NCBI GenBank assembly: GCA_035536935.1
Contig: DATLNC010000081.1
Coordinates: 55,637-119,636 of the forward strand
Direction of reading: 5' to 3'
Origin: DATMER01 sp035536935
GTDB lineage: Bacteria; Acidobacteriota; Thermoanaerobaculia; Multivoradales; UBA5704
DNA length: 64,000 bases
Part shown: piece by piece, positions 18,156 through 27,039 of the stretch
Position numbering within the stretch: position 1 is the first letter of the stretch
How the letters are laid out: every line of letters starts with the position of its first letter
Position numbers and translations under genes: made by a program
Notes under the pieces: generated by a model
Database searches by the model: none
What the model saw: the letters and a program-made list of their open reading frames with translations, nothing else
Told to the model about the DNA's origin: nothing

Positions 18156-19787
18156 ATGAAGCTCACCCCCTTGGGGAAGATGATCATCGTCGTGGCACTG
18201 CTCGTGGCCGCGTTTTTCAGCGTCCGCCGTTTCGCTCCGGGCCTGAAGACGTGGGCCGTGGGCGACAAAGGTGACGCAGCGAAGACCGAGACGGTGGAGA
18301 AGGGCGACTTCGAGGGCCTGGGGGACGCTCCGCCTGATCCCGAGCGCGGCAGAGGCTCGGAAGGGGTCGCCGCCGCGGGCGATCTGGGCGGCAGCGGCAA
18401 GCTCGACCGTCCGCTGGTGGTGGCCATCAACACCTGGGCCGGCCACGCGCCCGGCGTCGTCTTCAACAACGGCCTCGATCCCAACGCGGGCTCGAGCTAC
18501 CGGCGGCAGTTCGGGATGGACGTGAAGTTCGTCCTCCTGGAAGATCCGGCAGCCAAGTTCGCCGCCTTCCGCAAGGGCGACGTGGACATCATGTGGGACA
18601 CGGTCGACAACTGGGCGCGCGAGGCCTCGATCCTCGCCGAGCAGAACCAGAGGAGCAAGTCGATCCTCATGCAGGACTGGTCGCGGGGCGGCGACGGCGT
18701 CGTCTCGCTGGCTTCGATCAAGTCCATCGAGGACCTGAAGGGCCGCAAGATCGCCTGCACCCAGTTCACTCCCTCGCACTTCCTGCTGCTCTACCTGCTC
18801 GCCCAGTCGGGCCTCTCCCCCGACGACCGGGCGGCCGTCGAGAAGAACATCATCTTCACCCAGGACGCTCCGGCCGCGGCGGCCATGTTCACGGCCGGAC
18901 AGGTCGATGCCGCCGTCACCTGGGAGCCGGACCTTTCGGGCACCGTGTCGGCGCGCGGCGACCAGGCTCACGTGCTGGTTTCGACCAGCGCGGCGACCAA
19001 CATCATCGCCGACACCCTGGTCGCGCGGCAGGACCTCATCGACAGCGCCCCCGAGACCGTGCGCGACTTCGTCCACGGCTGGCTCGAAGGGATCGAGATG
19101 GTCAAGACCGACCCGCAGGGCAGCTACGCCGTCGTCGGCAAGGCCCTGAAGCTCGACAGCGACACCATCTCGGGCATGCTCTCGGGCCTGAAGCTCACGC
19201 CGTACGCCGACAACGCCCAGTTCTACGGCCTGGCCGGCGGCAAGGCGCACTTCGAGACCCTGTTCGACACCGCTTTCATCATCTGGCGCAAGAAGGGGCT
19301 GGTGACCCGTTCCGTCGATGCCAAGGATTGGGCGGATCCTCGCTTCCTCCAGGTGCTGGCCGCGCAATACCCCGGCCAGAAGGTGGAGGAGCCGAAGCTC
19401 GCGGCACAGGCTCCTTCGGAGAAGGACCGCGCGATCATCAACAAGCAGATCCAGATCCACTTCACCCCGGGATCGGACGAGATCATGGCCGGCTCCTTCA
19501 TCGTCCTCGACGCCCTGGGGGAGAGCATGACCTCGTTCGGCAACACCTACCTGCGGGTCGAGGGGAACACGGACGCGACCGGCTCGCCGAGAACGAACCT
19601 GACGCTCTCCGAGAGGCGGGCCCTGGCGGTGAAGGATTACATCATCCAGAACTTCCCCAATATCGACGCGGCGCGCTTCCAGACCATCGGGCGCGGCTCG
19701 GAGAACCCGGTGGCCGACAACACCACGGAGGCGGGACGCCAGTTGAACCGCCGGACCGACATCAAAGTGGTCCTGGCTACCCAGTAG
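18156..19787 (+). CDS. ABC-type substrate-binding protein fused to OmpA domain
   Basis: A protein of 543 residues. An N-terminal membrane anchor (MKLTPLGKMIIVVALLVAAF) with FSVRRFAPGLK is followed by a linker and a periplasmic binding domain (~90-400) of the taurine/nitrate/aliphatic sulfonate type (PLVVAINTWAGHAPGVV, KGDVDIMWDTVDNWA, AAVTWEPDLSGTV). The C-terminus (~425-543) is an OmpA-like peptidoglycan-binding domain (IQIHFTPGSDEIM ... VEGNTDATGSPRTNLTLSERRA, RFQTIGRGSENPV). Fusing a solute receptor to a cell-wall anchor is unusual. The permease and ATPase genes follow directly. The substrate is unknown; family annotations say phosphate, but the fold is shared by several anions. Confidence 0.88.
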   Translation: MKLTPLGKMIIVVALLVAAFFSVRRFAPGLKTWAVGDKGDAAKTETVEKGDFEGLGDAPPDPERGRGSEGVAAAGDLGGSGKLDRPLVVAINTWAGHAPGVVFNNGLDPNAGSSYRRQFGMDVKFVLLEDPAAKFAAFRKGDVDIMWDTVDNWAREASILAEQNQRSKSILMQDWSRGGDGVVSLASIKSIEDLKGRKIACTQFTPSHFLLLYLLAQSGLSPDDRAAVEKNIIFTQDAPAAAAMFTAGQVDAAVTWEPDLSGTVSARGDQAHVLVSTSAATNIIADTLVARQDLIDSAPETVRDFVHGWLEGIEMVKTDPQGSYAVVGKALKLDSDTISGMLSGLKLTPYADNAQFYGLAGGKAHFETLFDTAFIIWRKKGLVTRSVDAKDWADPRFLQVLAAQYPGQKVEEPKLAAQAPSEKDRAIINKQIQIHFTPGSDEIMAGSFIVLDALGESMTSFGNTYLRVEGNTDATGSPRTNLTLSERRALAVKDYIIQNFPNIDAARFQTIGRGSENPVADNTTEAGRQLNRRTDIKVVLATQ

Positions 19788-19796
19788 GCGCGCAGC

Positions 19797-20597
19797 ATGG
19801 CAAGGAAGAGATCCCGTATGCTCGCCCTGCGCGAGCCGCTGCCGCGCACGACCGCGATGGCGCTGGGGCTGCTGGCCCCGGCGCTCGTCATCGGCGCCTG
19901 GTGTCTGCTGAGCTATGGCGGCTTCGCGCCTCCCGACTTCCTGCCGTCCCCGACGGAGACGGTCCGCGGCACTCTGCAGCTCTTCATTCAGTACGATCTG
20001 TGGGGGTCGATCCTGGTCTCGACCCGGCGCATCGGGATCGCTTTCCTCCTCGCTTCGGCGGTGGCGCTGCCGCTCGGGATCCTGATGGGCTCCTTCGACG
20101 TGATCAACCGCTTCTTCGAGCCTGTCGTGGCCCCCCTGCGCTACATGCCGATCTCGGCGTTCATCCCTCTCCTCATCCTCTGGTTCGGGATCTACGAGAA
20201 GCAGAAGATCGCCTTCCTGTTCCTGGGGGTGTTCGTCTACCTGCTGCCGGTCGTCGTGACGGCGATCCGGCTGGTGCCGGAGGAGCTGATCCAGACCGCG
20301 CTCACCCTGGGCGCTTCGCGCTGGCAGGTGGTGCGCACGGTGCTCGTGCCCGCGGCCCTGCCCGAGATCTTCGACTCTTTCCGGGTGATGAACGCCATCT
20401 CCTGGACCTACGTCATCCTCGCCGAGGCGGTGAACCCGGAGCACGGGCTCGGCTACATGGTGGAGCTCGCGCGCACCCACCAGAAAGCCTCCTGGTCGTT
20501 CGCCGGCCTGCTGGTGATCGGCGGCATCGGGCTGCTGACCGATACCCTCATCCGCCTGGTCAGCTCGCTTCTGTTCCGCTGGAGGGAGACGACATGA
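19797..20597 (+). CDS. ABC transporter permease (SsuC/TauC-type)
   Basis: A protein of 266 residues with about six helices. The inner-membrane component signature is present: EELIQTALTLGASRWQ (the EAA loop that contacts the ATPase), and PVVAPLRYMPISAFIPL and SWTYVILAEAVNPEHGLGY as in sulfonate/taurine/nitrate permeases. It starts 9 bp after the binding-protein gene and ends in ATGA overlap with the ATPase start, so expression is coupled. Confidence 0.92.
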   Translation: MARKRSRMLALREPLPRTTAMALGLLAPALVIGAWCLLSYGGFAPPDFLPSPTETVRGTLQLFIQYDLWGSILVSTRRIGIAFLLASAVALPLGILMGSFDVINRFFEPVVAPLRYMPISAFIPLLILWFGIYEKQKIAFLFLGVFVYLLPVVVTAIRLVPEELIQTALTLGASRWQVVRTVLVPAALPEIFDSFRVMNAISWTYVILAEAVNPEHGLGYMVELARTHQKASWSFAGLLVIGGIGLLTDTLIRLVSSLLFRWRETT

Positions 20598-21499
20598 ACG
20601 ACGGGCCCCCTTCCATTCCGGCCGCGGCAGGCGAGCCGGGGACCGTCGCGGTCACCCCGCCGGCAAAAGACCAGCAGGCCGGCAGCTATCGCTACGAGCC
20701 GTGTCCGGGGACGGCCAAGCTGAGGGTGTCGGACCTCTACATTTCCTACATCGACCGTACCGGCCGGGCGACCGAAGCGGTGCGGGACGTTTCCTTCGAC
20801 ATCGCCGACAAGCCCGGGACAGGGGAGATCGTGGTGATCCTCGGCCCCTCTGGCTGTGGCAAGTCGACGATCCTGAAGGCCATCGCCGGCCTGCTCCCCC
20901 CCACCAGGGGAGAGATCCTCGTCGACGGCCAGCCGGTCGAGGACGTCGGCCGCGAGCGGGGCATGGTATTCCAGGCCTACACCTCCTTCGGCTGGCTCAC
21001 CGTACGGGAAAACCTCGAATACGGCCTGCGCCTGCAGGGCGTGCCCAAACAGGAGCGTCACGAGCGCTCGGAGAAGTACCTGCAGTCGGTGGGGCTGGCG
21101 GAATTCGCCGACCGCTATCCCAAGGACCTCTCCGGCGGCATGAAGCAGCGGGTGGCCATCGCCCGCACCCTGATCAACCGGCCCAAGATCGTGCTCATGG
21201 ACGAGCCCTTCGGGGCCCTCGACCCGCAGACCCGGTGGGGGATGCAGAGCCTCCTCCTGGACGTCTCGCGCACGGAGGACAACACGATCCTCTTCGTGAC
21301 CCACGACGTGTCCGAGGCGGTCTACCTGGGCGATACGATCTACGTCCTCTCCTCCCGGCCGGCGCGCATCCTGCACAAGGTGGACGTCCCCTACTTTGCC
21401 GTCCGCGACGTGGCGCTCAAGTCGGCGGCCGAGTTCCGGGCCGTCGAGAAGCACCTCCTGGACCTGCTCTACTCCCCGGCGGACGCGAAAGCCAAGTAG
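20594..21499 (+). CDS. ABC transporter ATP-binding protein (SsuB/TauB-type)
   Basis: A protein of 301 residues. Walker A GPSGCGKST, Q-loop MVFQAYTSFGWLTV, signature LSGGMKQR, Walker B VLMDEPFGALD and H-loop FVTHDVSEA are all intact. An extra ~45-residue Pro/Ala-rich N-terminus precedes the nucleotide-binding domain. It overlaps the permease by four bases (ATGA), with GGAGGGAGA upstream. It energises the transporter encoded by the two genes before it. Confidence 0.95.
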   Translation: MNDGPPSIPAAAGEPGTVAVTPPAKDQQAGSYRYEPCPGTAKLRVSDLYISYIDRTGRATEAVRDVSFDIADKPGTGEIVVILGPSGCGKSTILKAIAGLLPPTRGEILVDGQPVEDVGRERGMVFQAYTSFGWLTVRENLEYGLRLQGVPKQERHERSEKYLQSVGLAEFADRYPKDLSGGMKQRVAIARTLINRPKIVLMDEPFGALDPQTRWGMQSLLLDVSRTEDNTILFVTHDVSEAVYLGDTIYVLSSRPARILHKVDVPYFAVRDVALKSAAEFRAVEKHLLDLLYSPADAKAK

Positions 21500-21512
21500 A
21501 CTCCAGAGCGAG

Positions 21513-22535
21513 ATGGACGCGAAGACCCTCTGGAAGAGAAGCCTCAAGAAGGCGGTGGTTTCGCCGGGGAACATGATCTCCGGCGCCGTATGCCTGGCTG
21601 CCTCCGCGGCTCTCGCCAATCCGCTGCCGCTGATCCTCTGGGGGTTGGGCTCGACCGGCTGGACGGTCTTCGCCTCGACGAGCACGTCGCTCCACAAGCA
21701 GGTCCTGGACGAGGAGCGGAGGGAGCAGGAAGCCAAGGTCGAAGCGGAGCGCGAGGTCCTGCGCCAGAAGATCGAGGCCCAGCTCCTGGAGCCGCCGGTC
21801 GTGCACTGGATCCGCCGCGGAGCGCTGCCGGACTACCTGCAGGTCTACCGCCGGCTGGTGGAGCTCCGCGACCGGGTGGCCAAGGTCCTTCAGGAACGGG
21901 GCGAGGACTCGGGAGGCATCCTCCAGCAGCTCAACTACATGTTGACCTCCTACCTGCACTTCGTGCGGGAGAGGGTGATGTACCTCCACATCCTGGCGAA
22001 CATCCGGCCGGCGGCGCCCGGCGCGGACGAGTCGGGAGTTTCCTTCCCCGCGGCGGCTGGCGCCGCCGGCAAGGTCTCGCCTCCGCCGCCTCCGCCCGCG
22101 GGCTTCGCGCAGAACCGCTGGGAGCGGGTCACCAAGCCCAAGCAGCAGAAGGCCAAGGAGGCCGATACCCCACCAGCCGGTCCGCCGTCCGTGGAATCGC
22201 GGCTGGAAGAGATCGACCGCAAGATCGAGCGGCTGCGCGGCCTGGCCCAGAAGGAACCGGCCACGGCGCGCACGCGGGAGTGGCACGTCAGCATCCTGCA
22301 AAAGCAGCGGGAGCTGCTGGTGGAGTGCCAGAAGCGGGACCAGACCTGCGTGGCACAGCTCGGAGCCTTCCTGGACGTGTTCGAGGTGATCCTCGGACGC
22401 GTGACGGCGTCGCAGTTCAGCGCCACCGAGGTGGCCGGCTACATGAGCAGCGTGGTAGAGCAGATCGAAGAGACGGAACGTTTCGTCGCGTCCATGCAGC
22501 CGGCCATGAACGAGCTGCTGGGCGGCCTCAACTGA
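21513..22535 (+). CDS. coiled-coil membrane protein of the ABC/OmpA cassette, unknown
   Basis: A protein of 340 residues. Two hydrophobic segments near 17-60 (SPGNMISGAVCLAASAALA, LILWGLGSTGWTVFAS) are followed by long charged helices likely to form coiled coil (DEERREQEAKVEAEREVL; a second at ~225-260), a Pro-rich linker with seven consecutive prolines, and a helical C-terminus. The family is not recognised. XpaC/TelA-like partners are known next to similar transporters, but I cannot show homology. It lies 13 bp after the ATPase gene and 23 bp before the last gene, so it belongs to the operon. Confidence 0.75.
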   Translation: MDAKTLWKRSLKKAVVSPGNMISGAVCLAASAALANPLPLILWGLGSTGWTVFASTSTSLHKQVLDEERREQEAKVEAEREVLRQKIEAQLLEPPVVHWIRRGALPDYLQVYRRLVELRDRVAKVLQERGEDSGGILQQLNYMLTSYLHFVRERVMYLHILANIRPAAPGADESGVSFPAAAGAAGKVSPPPPPPAGFAQNRWERVTKPKQQKAKEADTPPAGPPSVESRLEEIDRKIERLRGLAQKEPATARTREWHVSILQKQRELLVECQKRDQTCVAQLGAFLDVFEVILGRVTASQFSATEVAGYMSSVVEQIEETERFVASMQPAMNELLGGLN

Positions 22536-22558
22536 CCCTATGACCCGATAACCCCGAG

Positions 22559-23923
22559 ATGAAGCTCACCCGGCTGGGGCAGCTCATCGTCGTCGCGGTG
22601 CTTCTGGCCGCCGCGTACTTCAGCATCCGGCGCTTCGCTCCCGGGCTGAAAGAGGAGATCGCGCCGCTCCTCGAGCGCGACCCCCCTCAGGCCACGCCGG
22701 CAGCGGAGGTCTCCGGCGCGCCGGACTGTTCGGACTTCCCGGAAGTCCGCTTCTTCCATCAAGTCTGGAACGCCCAGATGGGGATTCTGTACGCCGTGGG
22801 CGGCAAACAGTCGACCAAGGGAAGCCTGATGTGCCGGGGCGGCGTCAATCTCAAGCTGGTCCGCGAGGACGACACCGACATCCTGCGGGCGGCCCTGATC
22901 ACCTTCGCGGATAAGCTGGCGAGCGGAGAGCCCGACCCGGCCGAGGGCGCGCCCTTCGTGGCGATCTCGGGCGACGGCGCGGCAGTGTTCCTCAAACAGG
23001 TCAACGACGGGATCAGGCGCTTCGGGCCCGGGTACCAGGCCAAGATCGTGGGCTCGGCCGGCTACTCCCGCGGCGAGGACAAGTTCATGGGCCCTCCTGG
23101 CTGGAAGGAGAACCCAACCAGCGCCCGCGGCGGTCTGGTGGCCGGTGTGTTCTACGAAGGCGGCTGGAACCTCGCCCAGAAGTGGCTGCGCGACAACGCC
23201 GTCTGCAACAACCCGGATGAAAGGACCTACGACCGCAACTGTCTGAACTGGGCCAGGGAGTGGAGCCCCCTCTTTGCGGCCAATAAGTACGTCCACGGCG
23301 ATTGCGAGCTCCGGGCGGTGGTCGACCAGGGCCGGCTCGTGGGCGAGAAGCGCAAGGTATGCGTCGACGCCGTGGTCACCCGGACGCCGGGGGACGTGAC
23401 CGTTGCCGAGAAAAAAGGCGGCCTGGTCTCGATCGTGTCGAGCGGAGAGGACAGCGCGCAGATGCCGAACGTGATCATCGGCATCGACAAGTGGATGCGC
23501 GGCCACCGCGCGACGGTCGAGAGCATGCTCTCGGCCATCTTCGAGGGCTCATATCATGTGCGAGTCAACGGCGGAATGTTCCACCGCGCCTCGGAGATCA
23601 GCGCCGAGGTCTACGATGAAGAGGGCGCGGACACCAACTACTGGCTGGGGTACTACAACGGAGTGACCAATCGCGACCGGCAGGGCCTGAACGTGGAGCT
23701 TGGCGGCTCGGCCGTGAGCACGCTCGCGGACAACGTGCGGCTTTTCGGCGTGGAGCCCGGCTCGCCGAATCTCTTCGGTGAGACCTACAAGATGTTCGGC
23801 GACATTGCGATGGAGCAGTACCCGGACTTCATCCCCGAATATCCGCCGGTGAACGAGATCCTGGACACGTCCTACATCCAGGCGATCGCGAAGTCGGCGC
23901 CCCTCACCCCCAACCCGCCCTAG
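22559..23923 (+). CDS. membrane-anchored protein paralogous at its N-terminus to the binding protein, unknown
   Basis: A protein of 454 residues whose first ~30 residues (MKLTRLGQLIVVAVLLAAAY, then FSIRRFAPGLK) nearly repeat the N-terminus of the binding protein at 18156. The following exported part (EVRFFHQVWNAQMGILYAVGG ... NVIIGIDKWMRGHRATV ... YWLGYYNGVTNRDRQGLNVEL) has the feel of a second periplasmic binding-type domain and lacks the OmpA domain. It closes the cassette and shares its last bases (CTAG) with the convergent YfhO-like gene. A partner receptor or a regulator of the transporter is plausible but unproven. Confidence 0.75.
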   Translation: MKLTRLGQLIVVAVLLAAAYFSIRRFAPGLKEEIAPLLERDPPQATPAAEVSGAPDCSDFPEVRFFHQVWNAQMGILYAVGGKQSTKGSLMCRGGVNLKLVREDDTDILRAALITFADKLASGEPDPAEGAPFVAISGDGAAVFLKQVNDGIRRFGPGYQAKIVGSAGYSRGEDKFMGPPGWKENPTSARGGLVAGVFYEGGWNLAQKWLRDNAVCNNPDERTYDRNCLNWAREWSPLFAANKYVHGDCELRAVVDQGRLVGEKRKVCVDAVVTRTPGDVTVAEKKGGLVSIVSSGEDSAQMPNVIIGIDKWMRGHRATVESMLSAIFEGSYHVRVNGGMFHRASEISAEVYDEEGADTNYWLGYYNGVTNRDRQGLNVELGGSAVSTLADNVRLFGVEPGSPNLFGETYKMFGDIAMEQYPDFIPEYPPVNEILDTSYIQAIAKSAPLTPNPP

Positions 23924-26223
23924 ACCGTCCGCCTGAGCCCGAAGAACGCTCCCACGAGCACCAGCACCGCCATCACCCCCGCCAGAATCTCCGGCCAGGC
24001 CGACACTTCCAGCACGACCCGGTGCTTTCCGGCCGGCACTACGATCCCCATCAGGTTCAGGTCCACGAGCACGGTGCGGAGCTCCCTGTCGCCGGTGCGG
24101 GCCTCGAAGAGCGGCTGCCAGGCGCGGCGCACGATCGCGAGCCCGCCCGGCCCTTCCACCTCCAGCTCGATGCGGTCAGGCTCTTCGGAGAGGAGACGCA
24201 CGCGGCCTCCAGGCTTGTGCTCCACCGGCTCGGAGACGACGACGGATGCGATCGGGTCCGGCATGTTGCTGACCGCCCAAAGCGCGGCGGGCGGGCTCTT
24301 CGCCAAGCGCACCTCGTCGGGCCACCAGGCGCGCGGCGCCGGCGCCTCGACCCGGTACAGCCGGCTCTCGACGCCGAAGCGGGTGGCGCGGTCTTCGAGC
24401 TTGAGCCCCGGGATGTCCACGTCTTCGAACAGGACGAGAGCGTCCAGCCCGAGCACGCGCAGCCAGTTGACCCGCTGCGGACCCTTCAGACGCGGCAGGT
24501 TGTAGAGCATCAGGCTGAAGAGCGGGCTCTGCAGTCCTTCGAGATCGGGCGCGAAGGGGTAGGTCAGGCCGTGGAGCACGCCGGGCGCTGAATCGAGGTC
24601 GAGCGCCGTGGCGCGCTCCAGCGGGATCCGGGTACCGGACTGCAGAGTGTAGGGCGGGTTCGGACTCCAGGGAGGGGACGCGAGCACCGTGTTGAGCACG
24701 GCGGCACCCTCACCCAGCCGCCGGGCCCAGGGAGCCGGCTCCTTGTAGGGGGCCGTCGAGTCGGTCATGAGCAGCGGCCAGAGCTGCGTGAGGAGGGCGA
24801 GCTGTGCGGCGACGATCAAAGCCGCGGACCAGCGAGCTTTCCGGCGCTGGTTCCAAGAGACCGCCCAGGCCGTGGCCAGGAGCGCCGCGCCGGCGGCCAG
24901 GAGCGCCAGGTTCCAGGACGAGATCTGGGTGGAGAGCATCTCCTGCGCTGCGTCCTGCGCCCCGCCCAGCCGCTCGAAGCCGGCGCCCGCAAACAGGGAG
25001 GGGGCCACGATGCGGACCGCCACGCCCCCGAGCACGAGCAGCAGGCCGGTGACTCCGGCGATCCGCATCCATCGCCGTCCGCCCGCGAGCACCCGCTCCA
25101 GCCCTTCCCCGGCTAGCAGCGGCAGGGCGAGCGCGGTGCAGAACAGGAACTTTTCCGGGTAGCGGAACAGTCCGAAGCTCAGGCTCTTGAGGAGGTCTCC
25201 GGAAATCCCGCCGAGGACCGCGAGCGCCAGCCCCGCCACCGCCAGCCCTGCCCAGGCCGGCCGGCTGCGGGAGCCGGGCAGCGCCAGGGCCAGTCCTACG
25301 ATCCCGAAGTAGAGCGTCAGGAAGAGCGGCGTGTGCTTGAAGATCGCGACCGCCCAGATCCCATACCGGCCAAGCCAGGTGGGCCAGCCAAAAGGGAAGG
25401 GGACCAGCAGTTCCACCAGGCGGAGCGGATGCAGCGTGAAGTGGGCCGCCTGCTCCGCGGACATGCCGTGCGCGCCCCGGTAGGTGAAGGGCAGGACGCG
25501 CAGCAGAGCCACCACCTGCGGGAGCGCGATCAGCACGCCGACCGCGCCGATCGCCACGGCGGTGAGGAACCCCCGTTTCCAGCCGAGGTGCTGGATCGCG
25601 ATCACGAGCAGGGGAATCAGGCCGATCGCCGCCGTGACCGGCTCGCCGCCCAGGAGAGCGAGGCCGCATGCGATCCCGCCCAGGGCGATGCCCCGCCGCC
25701 CTCCCTCCGATTTTCCTCCCCAGACTGCACCGAGGAGGACCAGAGGCCACCAGGCCGCCACGGTGAGCAGGTTGTAGAAGGTCATGGTCGAGAGCATCCA
25801 GCCCGATCCCGCGTAGGTGATACCCGCGAGGAGCGCGGCCGGTTTTTCAAGACCGAGCCCGCGGGCGAGGGCGTACATGGCCGCCAGCGCGATCAGCCAG
25901 TGCAGGGCGTAATGGGCTCCGAAGGCGCTCCAGAAGGGGAGGACCAGGTAGAGGACGTTGCCCGGATAGAAGGGGAGCGCGTTCGGGTTCCCCCGGAACG
26001 GTTGGCCCAGCCCCCAGGTCGGGTTGTAGGCGGGGATCCTCCCCTCGCGGAGCTGCTCGGCCCCGAACGCCTTGTAGGGCACGTGGGTGGTGAAGACGTC
26101 GCGCACGAAGAACGTCCGCGTTCCGGCGATCACGGGAGCGCAGACCCAGGCCCACAGCAGCAGGGCTGCCGCCAGGACCGCCAGGAGGGGGAGGTCGTCC
26201 CTGGAGAGACGCCGGGGTGGCAT
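23920..26223 (-). CDS. YfhO-like polytopic membrane protein (GT-C-type)
   Basis: A protein of 767 residues with a dozen or so helices and a C-terminal soluble domain. The N-terminus fits the YfhO/GT-C family: FVRDVFTTHVPYKAF with the acidic residue after helix 1, YNPTWGLGQPFRGNPNALPF, YPGNVLYLVLPFW, and ITYAGSGWML. In Gram-positives YfhO glycosylates lipoteichoic acid; in Gram-negatives the role is unknown. The C-terminal ~200 residues end in a further helix (ILAGVMAVLVLVGAFFGL). The stop codons of this gene and the upstream-reading 22559 gene interlock in CTAG. Confidence 0.8.
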   Translation of the reverse strand: MPPRRLSRDDLPLLAVLAAALLLWAWVCAPVIAGTRTFFVRDVFTTHVPYKAFGAEQLREGRIPAYNPTWGLGQPFRGNPNALPFYPGNVLYLVLPFWSAFGAHYALHWLIALAAMYALARGLGLEKPAALLAGITYAGSGWMLSTMTFYNLLTVAAWWPLVLLGAVWGGKSEGGRRGIALGGIACGLALLGGEPVTAAIGLIPLLVIAIQHLGWKRGFLTAVAIGAVGVLIALPQVVALLRVLPFTYRGAHGMSAEQAAHFTLHPLRLVELLVPFPFGWPTWLGRYGIWAVAIFKHTPLFLTLYFGIVGLALALPGSRSRPAWAGLAVAGLALAVLGGISGDLLKSLSFGLFRYPEKFLFCTALALPLLAGEGLERVLAGGRRWMRIAGVTGLLLVLGGVAVRIVAPSLFAGAGFERLGGAQDAAQEMLSTQISSWNLALLAAGAALLATAWAVSWNQRRKARWSAALIVAAQLALLTQLWPLLMTDSTAPYKEPAPWARRLGEGAAVLNTVLASPPWSPNPPYTLQSGTRIPLERATALDLDSAPGVLHGLTYPFAPDLEGLQSPLFSLMLYNLPRLKGPQRVNWLRVLGLDALVLFEDVDIPGLKLEDRATRFGVESRLYRVEAPAPRAWWPDEVRLAKSPPAALWAVSNMPDPIASVVVSEPVEHKPGGRVRLLSEEPDRIELEVEGPGGLAIVRRAWQPLFEARTGDRELRTVLVDLNLMGIVVPAGKHRVVLEVSAWPEILAGVMAVLVLVGAFFGLRRTV

Positions 26224-26287
26224 GAGGCTACTATATGGGACTCGACGGTCCGGGAGACGCCGGCCGTCTGCAAGAAAGAGCTGAATT

Positions 26288-27022
26288 CTGCCGCTGAAGA
26301 TACTGACCTACAACATCCACCGCGCGATCGGGGTCGACCGCCGCTTCCGCCCGGAGCGGATCATAAGGGTCCTCCAGCATTACGGGGCCGACGTGGTCCT
26401 GCTCCAGGAAGTGGACGAGGGGGCGCCGCGCTCGCGCGAGCTGAACCTCGCTCAGGAGCTGGCGCAGGAGGCCGGCTATCCCCACTTCGCGCTCGGGCAC
26501 AACGTGAGCCTGCGCAAGGGGCGCTACGGCAACGCCACTCTGAGCCGCTTCCCCATCCTGCGCGAGCGCAATATCGACCTGTCCGTGGCCCAGAGCTGGA
26601 TCCGGCGCGGCTGCCAGCACACCAGCGTGCAGCTGGAAGGGCGGACGCTGGAGGTCTTCAATCTTCACCTGGGGCTCTCCGCCCGGGAGCGCCAGCAGCA
26701 GATCGAGCTGCTCAGCCGTTCCCACGAGTTCGGCGGAGTGCCCGAGGGCACCCCCATGCTGGTGGGCGGCGACTTCAACGACTGGCGGTCGCTGCTCCGG
26801 CCGACGTTCACGAACGGCTTCGGCTTCCGCTGCGCCACGGACAGCAAGACCGGCCGGCGCGGCGCAATCGCCACGTACCCGTCGTTCTCGCCGCAGGGCG
26901 GGCTGGACCGGATCTATTTCCGCGGTCCGCTGCGGCTGCTCACGGTGCGGCGCTGCCGTCTCCAGGTCTCCCGGGTTGCGAGCGATCATCTGCCGGTGAT
27001 CGCCGACTTCGAGATGGCCTGA
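26288..27022 (+). CDS. endonuclease/exonuclease/phosphatase (EEP) family protein, CTG start
   Basis: A protein of 244 residues with the complete EEP active-site set: TYNIH (Asn), LLQEVDE (Glu), YGNATLSRFPI, FNLHLGL, GGDFND, LDRIYF and ASDHLP. Substrates in the family range from DNA to phospholipids. The in-frame stop at 26282 is only 12 codons... the only codons available before TYNIH are ATT 26285, CTG 26288 and CTG 26294; AAGAAAGAG (26272-26280) sits 7 bases before CTG 26288, so that is chosen. The first ATG (26393) would delete the catalytic Asn and Glu motifs. The SDR gene follows by 17 bp. Confidence 0.85.
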   Translation: MPLKILTYNIHRAIGVDRRFRPERIIRVLQHYGADVVLLQEVDEGAPRSRELNLAQELAQEAGYPHFALGHNVSLRKGRYGNATLSRFPILRERNIDLSVAQSWIRRGCQHTSVQLEGRTLEVFNLHLGLSARERQQQIELLSRSHEFGGVPEGTPMLVGGDFNDWRSLLRPTFTNGFGFRCATDSKTGRRGAIATYPSFSPQGGLDRIYFRGPLRLLTVRRCRLQVSRVASDHLPVIADFEMA

Positions 27023-27039
27023 TATGCTTAGCGCTGCTC

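Noticed and set aside
17286..20480. 1064-residue minus-strand open frame
   Set aside because: Only its C-terminal 220 residues are a gene; the rest is the shadow of the ABC binding protein and permease genes.
18593..20593. Long plus-strand extension upstream of the ABC ATPase
   Set aside because: It is an out-of-frame read of the binding-protein and permease genes; the true start is ATG 20594.
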